DNA of 64,000 nucleotides from contig CM060850.1 in assembly GCA_030737835.1 (NCBI GenBank), positions 20,490,216-20,554,215 of the forward strand, in the 5' to 3' direction. Both the position numbers and the translations under genes were made by a program. The notes below the pieces were generated by a model. The model saw only the letters and a program-made list of their open reading frames with translations, did no database searches and was not told the origin of the DNA. This document shows, piece by piece, positions 1 to 13,261 of this stretch (the stretch's first letter is position 1; each line of letters starts with the position of its first letter). Origin of the DNA: Acorus gramineus (taxonomy: Eukaryota; Streptophyta; Magnoliopsida; Acorales; Acoraceae).

Positions 1-274
1 TGTAACAAATAGTGAGAAGAGGGAGGAAGGTCAATGTCAGAGAAGTTGAGATCCTGAAGGGGGTCCCCTCTTGGGATCTTGATCTCCTTTTACAGCTTAC
101 GCTAAGCTTTTTAAAAAAACAAAAAAATTAATCTGTATCTTTTGTATACAGAGAGAGAGAGAGAGTGAAGAGTTGAAAGAATGGAAATGAAATAATTTGG
201 AGGAGAGGGTGTGGAAAAGATGTTATGAGGGGACGCGGACTGATGGGTGGGGTCCATAAGTGAAAGGTTTGAAA

Positions 275-297
275 GGGGGGGGGGGGGGGGGGGGGGG
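275..297. repeat. poly-G tract (23 G)
   Basis: An uninterrupted run of 23 G on the + strand, followed by AGAGGAATG. Such a run can form a G-quadruplex and is prone to length errors in sequencing, so the exact length is uncertain. Confidence 0.9.
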
Positions 298-1538
298 AGA
301 GGAATGTGTTCCATTGATGAGTTTAAATGATGCGGTCCGCGGCATGATTGGAGCTTTGGCCGACCAAACACCGCAGTCCTACGTGGACGACACATCAACA
401 TCTCTCTCTCTCTCTCTTTCCCCTATTCGGGGCTGGGCTCATCGCGAATTGGGGTCTAGATCAAGTCATATTTAAATTTAATAGTATCGAACTATACAGT
501 CTATAAATTGATCTATACAATCAATTGTTAAGTATAGATATAAATTTAACTAGTACTATTAGTATCCAATAAAAAAGTGACATTTGTAAACAACAATTGA
601 CTATTATAAGTTGCATGTGTAGTTCAATTTATTACTTATGCTATTCAATATTGAAGGAATTAACCAAACTCAGACCTGATTAGATCTAGACTTTGTGAAC
701 TGGATATGATGAGATCCAACAATAATGTAATTAGTTCACATGCAATCCATTCAAAAATACACATGTCAATTTCTAATTGAAAATTGATTTGCACTCAGAA
801 CCGGATCCAATCTCGTAAAGTGATTTGATATTACCCTGGATTTGCAGCACATATCGGTTCAATCTTCATTAGAGAGCTACTATATTGACACCTTATGTGT
901 CTCTCACTTGAGAGATTCATTTAACAGAAGTTTTACATTGGATTGAACTTGACTCACATGTATGTTTTAAATTGAGAAATGAAAAATTCATGAACTTTAT
1001 TAATTAAATAAGATGTTAGTAAAATACACTGTTTTAATAACATTGACTAAACTAAATAATATTTTGCATTGAACTGAAAATGACATTGTATTAATCTTAA
1101 ATAACTGATCAATAATGTAAGTCTTAATCTGAATAGAATCATCCATCAATTAAACTGCAATATTCATGAATCATTTCCTCAAAGAATGTGTCACGCATGT
1201 ATGACACATGAGGTGTACATGTGTAGTTATTCCCATGTGAACGTCTCCATATTTTGTGAATTATTCAATCTTATTAATTATTTAGCGTTGTTATACACAA
1301 TCTTGTTTACAAGCTCATGTATAGTTTCATATATTTTGAATTCTATAAATGAGTTCATACAAATTATTTCAATACATATCTCATTTTGAAAAAGTATATG
1401 TTTTACTATATGAATATATACCTTTAAAAAAGTAAAATATCTAAGATTTGCACATGAGACTGTTCCTAACATTTTTCTAATTATTTGGAAGGAAACACCA
1501 AAGTGATTGAGAATTTTTTTATACTTATAACAAAAACA

Positions 1539-1541
<3 letters not shown>

Positions 1542-1614
<73 letters not shown>
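1542..1614. repeat. (TA)n microsatellite
   Basis: About 36 uninterrupted TA units. It lies 165 bp upstream of the copia insertion. The minus-strand open frame crossing it (a YIYIYI run) is an artefact of the repeat. Confidence 0.95.
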
Positions 1615-1618
<4 letters not shown>

Positions 1619-1779
1619 CATGTTTCTGGTATGAGGAAATACAGACTATACATGGGAATGTATATAAGACATATATATAACAATGTTTTATCCAAATGAC
1701 TGTTTTTCTAGGAATTATTGTACGTTGCGCATAATAAATAAGAATCAAGTATACAGGATTATGTGATTTTCATTATAAT

Positions 1780-1903
1780 TGTTAAACTATATGTGTTATG
1801 TCATAGTTTATTACATGTGTAATCCTATGTGTAATTGTATATAAAGGGATTAAACCCTAAGTGCAATACAAGGATTCCATTATTCCATCATCTGATTGTA
1901 ACA
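1780..1903 (+). repeat. copia 5' LTR (124 bp)
   Basis: Begins TGTTAAACTATATG and ends GATTGTAACA. It contains a TATA box (GTATATAAAG, about 1839-1848) that would drive the element transcript. The ATAAT duplication lies just outside. Confidence 0.93.
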
Positions 1904-1915
1904 TGGTATCAGAGC
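1904..1915 (+). other. copia primer binding site
   Basis: TGGTATCAGAGC directly follows the LTR and is complementary to the 3' end of plant initiator tRNA-Met, the usual primer for copia reverse transcription. Confidence 0.92.
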
Positions 1916-1969
1916 TACCACTTCAAAAACTCTAATTTTTTTTTGAATCCTTCATCGCCTCCATCACCG

Positions 1970-3130
1970 TTGTGCCCTTGCCGCTGCGAGCGCCGCCCCT
2001 ACCGCTACTAGCACATCCCCAGCCGCTGCGCGCGCCGCCCTGCAGCTGCTCGTGCCGCCCAGCTCTACCGCGCGCCCTGCCGAGCCGCGCCTCGCCCTGC
2101 CGAGTGCCTAGCCTTGCCGCGCGCCCTGCCCTGCCGAGCGCCGCTCCCTACCCAAGCACCCTGCCCTCTACGCGGGTGATCCTACTGTTTCCGAGATCCT
2201 GTTTGCTCGCCAGCGCGTCAACGCGTTTTGACAGCGCACGCACCAGCGCCCGCGCTCGCGATTCCCGGACGTGATTTGCCAGTACGCATGCCAGCTGCCC
2301 ACGCCATTTTTCCGAACGCGCTCCTGGATTTCCCAGAATCCTATCCAGAACCCTGTCCGGGCACCAGCGTGCTAGATCCCGGATCCTCTAGGATCCTGTC
2401 CGGGACCCCTCCCCAATGAACCCTAGCTCGCCTTGCCAGATCGCCCCTACCATCCCAGAGCCACCCCTTGCCGCCTGTGCGCGCCATCACCAGCCGCCCT
2501 GCACCGCCCTCCGCCGCCGGTGACCGCTGTCTATCCGCCATCACCGCCGGCCGCCCTCCGGCGTTCCACTGGCCCCCTCCGCCATTTTCGGCCACTCTCC
2601 AGCAATTCTCCAGCCACCCTTCGCTACTTTCGCCCATTCTTTGATGGCCCTCAGCCACCTACGGCAGCGCTTAGCCACCTCCGACCGTCACCTCGGGATC
2701 TTAAAACACCAAATTAGACATTATTTTCACTTCAGAGGTCCGATTAAGGTGTTCCAAGGGTTTGTTTTGATCGATTTTTCATCCCTGACATCCTCATTGG
2801 GTTTTTAGCCTCATCCGGGATTTGCAAATGTCAGATATCGCTCATCTTCAAACACGCATGGTGTTTCATCAGGCCTCTTCATCATTCATCTATGAGGGCA
2901 TCCTGGGAGCTGCTCCTGCTAAGAAGCACCATAGAACACATAGACGAAGACCTACTAAGAAGCGCCATAGACCGAAAAGACGAGGACATTGTTTTCATCC
3001 TGTTGCCACTGCGACTACTACTTCGCTCAGCTCTATTCAGCCACACTTGGATCAGCTTGACCAGATTAGTTGACGCCTTGACAACCTGATTCTGCAGCAA
3101 TTTGTCTCTGGTTCTTCTACTCCCTTTGCC
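1970..3130 (+). other. GC-rich leader in place of gag, followed by degraded gag/pol linker
   Basis: 1970-2560 is very rich in C and G and would encode only proline, alanine and arginine-rich peptides. It shows no gag family signature. From about 2800 the reading becomes ordinary, and the last about 60 codons before the protease look like the linker that normally follows gag (a QLDQISRRLDNLILQQ-like stretch with stops). I cannot tell whether gag was deleted or replaced, or has diverged beyond recognition. Confidence 0.55.
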
Positions 3131-6100
3131 TTGTCTTATACTACGGGTACTCCTGCTTATTGGATCTTTGATTCAGGTGCCTCACATCACATGACGCCTG
3201 ATAGTTCTGTCCACACTGCATGGTCACCTGCACCCTCACACCTAACTTTGATTCATACTGCTAATGGCTCTCCTTTAGTCATCACGCAGTGTGGATCGAT
3301 CACCACCACATCTCACCCTACTGGCCACCTTTCATTACCATTTGTTTTGCATGCTCTTGAGCTTTGCATGAATCTTGTGTCTATTAGTCGATTGTGTGAT
3401 TCTGGATTCACCGTTACCTTTACTTCTTCTATGTGTTTTGTGTAGGATCCACGTTCAGGGCAGATGATTGGTGTTGGTCGTAGGATTGGTGGACTATATT
3501 ATGTGGAGTATCTTCATCTTCTAGTACCCGATCCCTCAGTTTTCTGTGGCACTGTCACCTCTGATACTAACTTGTGGCATAAAAGGTTAGGTCATGTTTC
3601 TGAGTCTCGTCTTAAAGACCTTATTTAGTTTGGTGACTTGGGTCATGTTTCATTTTCTCCTCTTTCTGTCTGTGAGAGTTGTAAACTAGCCAAACCCGTT
3701 GCTACTCCATTCCATTCTAGTAATCATCAGTCCTTTAGTCCATTTGAGCTAGTTCATTATGATATCTAGGGTCCTTCGCAAATTATGTCAAAGAGTGGTT
3801 TTTCATATTATATCAGTTTTATTGATGACTATTCTAGCTTTACCTGGATTTATTTATTGCATCATCGATCTGAGGTCCCAAAGATATGAGGTCTTTACCA
3901 CTATGATTCACACCCAGTTTCAGACTCGTCTCAAGACCTTTAGGTCTGATTGTGCTCGAGAATATATCTTTTCCACGATGCGTTCTCTTCTTCAATCTCA
4001 TGGCACTCTCTTTCAGCAATCATGCCCTTATACTCATGAGCAAAATAGTGTTGCTGAAAGAAAACATCGCCATATTCTTGAGACCGCTCGTTCCCTCTTA
4101 CTTTCTTCTTCAGTTCCCAACATATTCTGGGCTGAGGCTGCTCTTCTATCTGTTCATCTTATCAATATTACTCTCTCATCTGTCCTCTCTAGTATGACTC
4201 CGAGCGCCTTTACTCCTCCAAACCTGATTATAGCAGACTTCGCACTTTTGGATGCACTTGTTTCATTCTTCTCCCTCCTCATCAACGTACCAAATTGGCC
4301 GCTCGGTTAGTCAAGTGTGTATTCTTAGGGATTAGTTTCTAACACAAGGGATATCGCTGCTACGATCCTGTTGGAGATCGTTTTTAGCTCGTTCGTCATG
4401 TGTCATTTGTCAAGGATGTTCCCTATTTTTCTTCTACACACACTGCCACCTCTCCTCTTGTGCCTTCTCATGTTCATACCTCTCCTATTGAGTCTCTACC
4501 TCTTCTTGGGCCATCTGTTGTGCTTGAGCCCGCTCCTAGCTTTACTCTCCCTGAATCTCCTTTTGGCACTCCTACTGCTAACTCTCTTGGTTCTTCGTCT
4601 CCTCTTAGCACTCCTGCAGCCAACTACCATGGTCCTCCTTGTTCTCCTTCTATTGTGCTTCCTCTTGCTCCTCCCGCGGATGACTCCACTGGTACTCCGT
4701 CTTCTACAACTGACGCACCTCTCTCTGATGTGGATCCTCGTCCCTCGACTCACTACCTCAGCGAGAGCGTCATCCACCTGCCCACTTCAGCTTTGACTCT
4801 GGACCACTTGACCAATTCGGCTTTGCATCCGTGAGTACCTATTCTCCAGAGTTCCACGCCTATCTCACCGCTATACATGCCCATCGTGAGCCCCGATCTT
4901 ATCGAGAGGCAGTCGAGTACCTTGAGTGGCAGCAGGCCATGGCAGAGGAGTTTAAGACGTTTGAGCAGACACAAACTTGGGATGTTGTTCCCCTTTTGGA
5001 TGGTGTCACTCCTATCAGCTGCAAATGGATTTTCAAGATCAAGCATCGCCCTGATGGTTCCATTGGATGACATAAGGCTCGTCTTGTTGCCAAAGGTTTC
5101 ACATAGGAGTATGATATTGACTATGAGGAGACCTTTGCTCCCATTGCTCAGATGACTACTGTTCGCACCTTTATCGTTGTTGCTGCTGTTCGTCGCTGGC
5201 CTCTCTTTCAAATGGACGTGAAGAATGATTTTCTTCACGGTGATTTATCTCAGGTTGTCTATATGCAGCCACCTCCAGGTCTTAGCACACCTCCTCAACA
5301 TGTCTGTCATCTTCGAAGGGCTATATACGGACTGAAACAGGCTCCTCGTGCCTGGTTTGAGCGTTTTCGTAGTGTTATTCTGACAGCTGGTTTTGTTGAG
5401 AGCCACCAGGACCATTCTATGTTTGTGCGTTCTTCATCGCAAGGACGGGTGATCCTTCTTCTATATGTTGACGACATGATTATAACCGGCGATGACTCTG
5501 CTGGTATTACTCTGCTCAAGAATCACCTTAGTCGACAGTTTCAGATGAAAGATCTTGATACTCTTCGCTACTTCCTCGGTCTTGAGATTGCATAGAGTGA
5601 TCGTGGGATTCTACTTTCTCAACAAAAGTATGCAGCTGACATTTTAGAGCATGCTGCCCTCTCCGATACCCGCAGTGCAGATACTCCTCTTGAGCTTCAT
5701 GTGAAGCTTCGTCCTGTAGATGGTGAGCTTCTCTCAGATCCTACTCAATACAGACAGATTGTGGGTCAGCTTGTATATCTCTGCATCACCAGACCTAACA
5801 TTGCTCATGTTGTTAGCATTGTTAGTCAGTTTGTCTCAGCCCCTCGATTAGTGCATTATGGTGCTCTTATGCGTATTCTCAGATATTTACGTGGTACTAT
5901 CACTAGATCATTGTATCTGTCGTCCTCTCTTCGACTAGTTCTTAGAGCTTACACTGATGCTGAATGGGCTAGAGATCCGACCACTAAACGCTCTACAACT
6001 GGGTTATGTATATTTCTTGGAGATTCTATCATCTCTTGGCACAACAAGAAACAGGAAGTAGTTTCCCTGTCCAGCACTGAGGTTGAGTATCGCGCCATGG

Positions 6101-6420
6101 CTATTACCACCAAGGAGATTGTTCATCTTAGACGTCTCTTGGTGGACTTAGGAGTCACTATGACTAGTCCTACTCCTCTTCATTGTGATAACCGGTCTGC
6201 TATTTAGATAGCCAGCAATCCGGTCTTTCATGAAAGGACCAAACACATTGAGATCGACTGTCACTTCGTTCGTCAGCACTTCCTTGCAAAGAGCCAGAGA
6301 CAGTATCGCTTTCGCATATTTCCTCCGCAGAGCAGCTTGCTGATTTCTTTACGAAGTCACATCAAGTTTCTCGATTTCAGTTTTTCATTCGCAAACTCAC
6401 ATATAATGATCCACCATGAG
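3131..6420 (+). pseudogene. broken copia pol (protease, integrase, RT, RNase H)
   Basis: Protease shows WIFDSGASHHMT with the catalytic Asp at about 3170. A GAG-pre-integrase motif (LWHKRLGH, about 3573) with the CxxC zinc site follows, then the integrase core. RT has the FKIKHRPDGS and RLVAKGF stretches, and the YVDD active site with MIITGDD near 5464-5500. RNase H has YTDAEWA (about 5950) and SSTEVEYRAMA (about 6075). In-frame stops lie at 3443, 3626, 3767, 4385, 5068, 5104, 5593 and 6205. Most fit CAG to TAG, TGG to TAG or CGA to TGA. Frame changes near 3885 and between about 4100 and 4260 also break it, so no enzyme can be made. Confidence 0.93.
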
Positions 6421-6432
6421 TTTGAGAGGGAC

Positions 6433-6562
6433 TGTTAAATTATAAGTGTTATGTTATAGTGTATTACATGTGTAATCCTATGTGTACTTGTATATAAAGA
6501 GATTAAACCCTAAATGCAATACATTATATGTAATTCTATTATTCCATTATCTGATTGTAACA
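6433..6562 (+). repeat. copia 3' LTR (130 bp)
   Basis: Matches the 5' LTR with an extra 6 bp and scattered substitutions, keeping TG and CA ends and the TATA motif. It is preceded by TTTGAGAGGGAC, the polypurine tract, and followed by the ATAAT duplication. Confidence 0.93.
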
Positions 6563-6567
6563 ATAAT

Positions 6568-9500
6568 TATAAAATCTTCAAAACCTAGCTATATATGACA
6601 AACCATAATATTTGATATATAGTTCTCAAGTAATGCAATTTGTTTCTCAGAATGATTATATGTCTAGCTGTGGTAACTTTTTTATCCATAGATAGGTGTC
6701 ATCCACTATACATGAAGGGGTATAAGTCAAAATCATCATTCGAAATAACCGAATTACATGAAAAAAATCACCTTATAGATTGCAATGGAACACCAGAAAA
6801 CATTAAAAAAAATCTAACTTTAAAGATCATATTTTTCTCACCAAACCAGTGAGGCACAGCCACCAATTTATCCAAAAAAAAAAAAAAAAAAGGTTTGAGA
6901 GTGTGGACCCCATTATTCAACAATCAAATCCCTTGCTTTCAATCAACAGATAGACGCGCTTCAAAATGATGAATAATTTGTTGGTATTCATTGAGAATTA
7001 CTATTCCTTTTTGAAGGTGAAACGTTGACATCACACTCAAAATTTCTCTGTGGACAGATACATGACAGACACATGTCACACCTTTGGGAAATTCAGTTCT
7101 TGGTGAAAAAATAATGCTTTTAATTTTAAATTTCCCGATGCGTTGACCTTTTCCCTAACATGATTATAAGAAGATTCTTCTGTTACATAATTAGTTGTAG
7201 TCATTCAATCTTTCATGGTTTTTTCTTTTATGCTATTTATTTATATTGCATTTGCTTTATGACTTAGTAACATTTACATCAAGCATTTTATTACGTGTGT
7301 TGGAGTAACTATGATTACGGATTTTTTTAATGTAATTGACCTAGTCCTCCACTTCTAACTAACACCCATGTAATTGTTCATGATGTTTTTCAACATTTAA
7401 ATGTATACCAATTAAGCTTTTATGATTCATAACTAATATGGACACCTAAGGGGAAAAAAGAAAGAAAAAACTTTCTAGAAAAGAACATACTATAGATGGT
7501 CATGTGAATTATGACATGATTTAGCTATCCTGCTGCATGTATGAATTTGGAGTGTTATCCATTGTGGCCATTCTTTTTACAGTCTTAAATACAATTTTAT
7601 ATACTCATTAGCCTCTCCATTAATTGTAATGAGATATATATATATCTTGTTGAAAATTTTTCTTTTAACATTTTTTTTAAAATAATAATTCAATTAATTG
7701 CAATATATATACTTCATTTTTTATAAAATTAATTAAATATGTTAATATTAGATGAGGTAAATGATGTTTAAAAAAAAAAAGAACACGGGTGAACTGTGTT
7801 TTGGGCAATGTAACATTTTACATGAATCTGACATTGAGCCCACAATGATAGTTAATTTTGAAATCCAAGTATGAATACTCAATATATATATTCTTCAATA
7901 TTCTCAAGTATAAATTTTCATACATATCTGATGTAGAGTTTGGGGGTTATTCTGTACACTTGTTCTCAATCCTTGTTAGGGTTCCTCATCACCAAAAGGA
8001 ACTAGTAAGACAAAAGAATTGTTTGGGTTGTTCTCTACAATATGGCTATGTAAATCCATGTTTTTTTTTCATTGGTCTATCATTTCATTCTAGTAATTGG
8101 ACATCAATTGATACTACATGCATGTGATTCTTCTATCTTCGTTAGTGAAGCTAGCGTTATAACCACGTAGGTGTAATTGTAGCAGGTGACATCCAAAAAA
8201 TTTAATTAGAAGTATACATGAGTGTAGCACATCAAACTTTTCATGTTCAACAAGTCCAAATATATAAACGATTTAAAATTAGAAATATGATGAGAGTTGG
8301 ATTTCCATTTATTCTTTGTCTCCCATTCATTGATGTACTTCGAGTAGAAGCTATTGCTTGAGTCAAGAATAATCATTCTAGCATGGTTTTTTTTATAGTC
8401 ATTGGATAATCTAAAATACAGTGGTTGAACTTAAAATTTATATAGAACATGCTAGCTGTTTCAAGCCATCAAAACCAACACCAAAAAAAAACTTTAAAAA
8501 TAAAAATGGATTGTTGGAGATGCATAGTGGTAACACACAAGAACCTTTATAAATATCAAAAGTGAGCCTTTGTTAATAGATTTATTTAGTGAATCAAAAG
8601 TGGGAGAGCTCCTCAATAACTAATTATATTCAACCAGTGATATTTACGTAACTAAGTGGCAAACTTGACAATTAACCGCGCTAAAGATCTAGCATATTTA
8701 GATCATCTCGCAGGATGATGACTTGGTAGAGGGATACTCTTCCAATATAGATTCCAGATCAAGTCTCGAATAACAATTGTTATCACGGTTCAAAATAAAA
8801 ATAAAAATCTAATTGGACAGTGTGTGCACGTGAGCCTGTATTTAATTTTCACATTGATCTAAGTTTAAAAATAATAATTGTGGTTTAATTTAATCCATTG
8901 CTCTCTATAATGAGTGTGGGAACTAGGTTAAAGAAAAATCTATAACATATATATGACCTAAGATTACTTTCACTAAAACAAATAGGTGTACTCACTTTGA
9001 ATAGTGGGTGTGGGACATAATCATAAACAAAAAGTACATAAAGAACTTTTTATAATGAAGTATCTCTTGTTTATCTTGTACGTAAAGGACCTTTATTTTC
9101 TCACTACCTACCTTGAAATGTACACGTGTCTCACTGTACCATACCCTTTGAACTTTCTTCTTCTGAATCATCCTTCAATTCCTTCCCCAGGATACTTGTC
9201 TCAGCTTTTTTTTTTTTTTTTTTTATCAGAAAAGACATCTGTTGTATATATATATTTGAGGGTTAAATATAAATCACTAGCCTTCCACCAGACAAGAAAT
9301 GTTGAGATTTATTCCTCAGATATTTTTTGTTATATACCTGCGTATATACAATGAGTTTTTTTTTTTTTAATGAAACGATAGGCAATCAGTCTCCAAATGT
9401 GATAAATTGAAGAGAAGAAATGTTTAAGACAATGAAAGAAAATAAGGAAAATATATAGCCCAAGACAGTAGAAGAGAACTCTACCGTAGAAGCCCCCGGG

Positions 9501-12180
9501 GAAAACACTACTGACTACTCACAAATCGCTCCCTATCCATCCAAATCGAGCTCGCAGAAGCACAAAAACGACTCCATTCCTGGATGAGTGCCACTACGGC
9601 TCCTTGTACAATGAGTTAAGTAAATGTATTTGAAAAGAATAATTTTAAGCCCAATATGTTTTCCCAATCTCATTTTAATCCACACCAGTTTTGACTTTAT
9701 ATATCTCATTAATGAGAATATACGCAATTGATAAGGTATATTGAACTGAAAATAAGGTTGATAAAAGGATTGTATGTAACATTATATTACACATTTGAGG
9801 ACAATGGTTTTAGGGCCCCATTTTGCATCTCAAAAGTTTAAGATGAAATGCAATTATCATTCATGTTATGTTAATTTGTAGTGTGATAGGTTTTTTTTAT
9901 ATTTTCTTATATGTTCTAGTTAAACAAAGATGTGGTGTTAACATCTTTCTGTCACATCATGTGAAAAAAAAAAAAAAGGAGAATAGCAGTATAGTTATAT
10001 AAATTAAAAAAATTGATTATCTTTTTATGCTAGCTATATTTTGGACAACATTAAAAATCATCATTTTTTTATTGTTTATTTCTTCTTGAATAAATTGAAG
10101 GGAAATAAATGTGACATGTTTGAAAATATGTTTATACTTTTTGGTTTTCTTTCAAAAACAAAATTGAACCGTGTTTTCAAATATTGTTCCTTCATATTAG
10201 AAAATATAATCATGATTTTTGTTTTCATTTTACGCCTCATTTTTTAACAAGAAACCTTTTATGGGTTATATATTTTAATTTGATTGGATGATTTGTTTTG
10301 TGTTACATATCTTGAAATATTTCTTTCAAATGCCTTATATGATAAAACGTTATAAAGAGCAATTCATATTTTATACACTTTTAGATGTTTAGTTTGATTA
10401 GGTTAGCATAATTTATACTTCTTTATAAGTATAAGTTTATTTTTATGGCAACTAGATTAATTTATTAATAAAATTTAGATTGTGTTGTCAATAGTATGTA
10501 TTTAGCTGATATGAACAACTCTCACATAAACATGATAGTGTGGGACAAATATGAATTTCAAGTTGTAGAATCCGAGATAGAGTAAAACGGGTATAGATTT
10601 TCAAATCAAGAAGAACTGAGGGTGCATTCAAGACTAGGCGTGCAATATCGTGCATGCGTGGGGAGGTCAATTTATCGAGGAGTAGAGCATGGTCAAGGCC
10701 GATCTGCTCAGTTAGATTTCTCTTCTAACTGGGGGGTACGTGAGCTCGATAATTGTATTTTTTTTTCTATTTTAATTTTTTGTCTTCGTCTCACCTCTTT
10801 CAGAATGTTTTTCAAATTCAATTAATAAAATCAATTTTTCATTCAAAAAAATGAACCGAGTATGAAATCAATTATTACTGAAGACAGGTAATACTTTTAA
10901 CTGGAGCTCTAGCCGAGTTGGACGGTGACTGCAGCTCAACAAAAGGAATGTACGTGCCAACATGGCACAAAAGGTTCATAGGTCAGCACCACCAGCTATA
11001 AAGGCAACACTTTAACTACCCCTTTTGTTAGGGGGGTGGTGGAAGCTGAGAATATGGGATAGGAGAAATTCAAGAAAGTGTGTTTGAAGGCATTGCAACC
11101 CTCCCTCTCTATCACCTTAGATGAGTAAAACAAGTTATCTAAAATATTTTTATGAATTCATGTAATATATTAGAAAATGATAGGTTAAGTATCATTTATA
11201 GTTTGCATATTTTTTTACTTTTTTGTTTATATATATGTTTAGTTAGTAAAGTATATTTATATATATAATAACTAAATGCATATTTTTTAACATTTTTAAT
11301 TTATAATTGAATATATGTTGAGATAGTGAAGTATACATTATATTAGACGATTTCATACATTACGTTAATGATATGATGATTATATAATGTGATGCAAAAC
11401 GAATTGAGTGTATTAGCATGCTTAGAAAAATGTCAGACAAAACCTCATTTAGCCACAGTCTGGATATGTTTGGATTTTAAGAAAATAATATATCTCATTT
11501 CTTTTCTATGCTACAACGAATTGTATAAAGTCATTTATAACAAAAAAAAATCTAATGAGATATATAGCTTGATAAAGTTAGACAATGATCAAGAAACAAG
11601 AGACTATAGGCGAGGTTATAAATAGAGTTGCATCTAACTAGATACTATAGGCGGTGTACATTATATGGATGGGGTGCTCATTCACTGAGTCATTCATCTA
11701 ATCATTCCTATGATCTCAATCTGGTATATGATTTTTTCTAATGGAATATACAAAAGGAATGTTTGAGCAGAGAAAATGCAAGAAAGTTTGCATCCAATCT
11801 ATTTGAGTATATTTTTCATTAAATATATGTAATTAAGTTTGCATCCAATCTATTTGATTAAGTTTGCAAGAAAGATGTGTAATTCACCAAACAAGTACTA
11901 TTTATCATTAAAAAATTAAAAACATTTCGTAGCTGCAAAAGTGACAATACCCAACAGATTTCCTATATGGATTATAATGCAGGACATTCATATTTGAGTT
12001 GAATAATTAATCTTTTAATCAATTTAAAAGCAAATCAAATCTATCTATAGCAGTTGTAGAGAAGAAAAAGAAAAATTTCATTTTCTTGTCCCACAGTTAC
12101 TAGCATTCTCATCTGTTCTTGACCTTTGTTGATCCAAATCTCTTTTAATACTACCAACAGGTAACAGTAGAATCATCCCG
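6568..12180. other. AT-rich intergenic DNA, no gene seen
   Basis: No open frame here resembles a known protein. The stretch has A and T homopolymers (about 6876, 9207, 9357, 9964) and short TA runs. A moderately GC-richer patch at about 9480-9610 and another at 10600-10740 could be remnants of old repeats, but I recognise no family. A TATA-like CTATAAAG near 10995 has no gene after it. Confidence 0.5.
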
Positions 12181-12184
12181 CATG

Positions 12185-12328
12185 AGTTTAAGCATGTCAA
12201 TTATCCAAAAAAAAATCCCAATCCGATCTGATTCCATATCCGAAAAAATCATATATATCCAATAGTCGAAGATCCGAGTGCGGATATGTATGGATATCAG
12301 TGTATCCGACCGAAAAATATTTGTATCC

Positions 12329-12371
<43 letters not shown>

Positions 12372-12665
12372 ATTATATATTACCCATATTGTTATCTTGT
12401 ATGTTTAATCATGATAATAATATTGTAATACTATTAAATTTTCAATGTATAATATCTGAAAGAGAAAATAATCTTTAAAATCTCAATCTTAATTTTCATA
12501 TTTCTATACTTAAATTAATGTTAATATTTAAACATGGCAGTTGTCAGAAAAATGTTTGTATCCGATCTGTATCCGAAAATTAATATTCGCATTTGAATTT
12601 AAAAGTTAGGATATGGATATTGATGTATCTCATCCGTATCCGTCCGATTAACAGGTTTACATGTA
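12185..12665. repeat. possible non-autonomous hAT-like element with ATCCGA repeats
   Basis: Both ends carry runs of ATCCGA/TCGGAT-type motifs in opposite senses: CCGATCTGATTCCATATCCG on the left, ATCCGTATCCGTCCGATTAA on the right. Imperfect inverted termini AAGCATGTCAATTATCC and (complement of the right end) AAACCTGTTAATCGG enclose an AT-rich core with a TA microsatellite at 12332-12367. Sub-terminal short repeats of this kind are typical of hAT-derived MITEs. I could not define an exact target duplication. Confidence 0.4.
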
Positions 12666-13261
12666 CGGGCTAACCCATGGTTACTTTTACTCATATTCCA
12701 TGAAAAATTAAGAGTGAATAGTCATGAAAATAAAAATAAAATAAATTACATTTTAAAAAAAATGATAGCCATTCAGTCTTAATTTATATAAAGAAAAGGA
12801 ATGTCAAAGCGAAAAAAACACTCAAAATAAGCTACTAATATGTATGGTTTCTAAAACACATGTTGAACTCATGCAAAACATTTTATTGAAGAGTGAGATC
12901 CTCGATTTGTGCTTTTTTTTTTTGGGTGAATCAGAGTGCCATGCCCTTGTTTGATCCGAGAATATGGTTTAGAATAAATGAAAATAAGTCGAAATAGTCT
13001 CCAAATGAATGTTTGAAAGACGGTAATAAATGAAAATATATATGCCATAATTGAATGGTATTAAGTGGTATATGGATTACGGTCAACCCTTGTAATTAAA
13101 TTATTTAAAATTATTAAACCTAAAAGAATACGTGGGTTCATTGTGAAGTCAATTGTCATTACCTCTTATATATAAATCAATTGTAATTTTTTTTACCTTT
13201 TATAAATTTTTATTCACACATTATTCATATTTTATTCAAACAACAAAAATTTTATTAACTG

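Larger units (their letters stand above)
1..1774. other. AT-rich intergenic DNA, no gene seen
   Basis: I see no convincing coding region. The short open frames are low-complexity or AT-derived. The stretch holds simple repeats: GA repeat about 151-164, a 23-base G run at 275-297, a CT repeat about 402-417 and a long TA repeat at 1542-1614. Confidence 0.6.
1780..6562 (+). mobile_element. Ty1/copia LTR retrotransposon, complete ends, inactive
   Basis: Both LTRs start TG and end CA. The 5-bp target duplication ATAAT lies at 1775-1779 and 6563-6567, so both ends belong to one insertion. The order is LTR, primer binding site, GC-rich leader, protease, integrase, reverse transcriptase, RNase H, purine-rich tract, LTR. 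Integrase before RT is the copia order. The LTRs differ by about a dozen substitutions plus a 6-bp indel over about 125 bp, so the insertion is old. Pol carries several in-frame stops and at least two frameshifts. No gag capsid or zinc knuckle is recognisable between the primer site and the protease. Confidence 0.95.

Noticed and set aside
1278-1748. 156-aa minus-strand ORF
   Set aside because: Driven by the TA microsatellite, with no family signature.
4371-4834. Overlapping Leu-rich, Ser/Pro-rich and Arg-rich ORFs on both strands
   Set aside because: Shadows of the Ser/Pro-rich linker between copia integrase and RT.
9004-9354. 116-aa ORF in AT-rich DNA
   Set aside because: Low complexity with a poly-Phe run, no homology recognised and no gene-like context.
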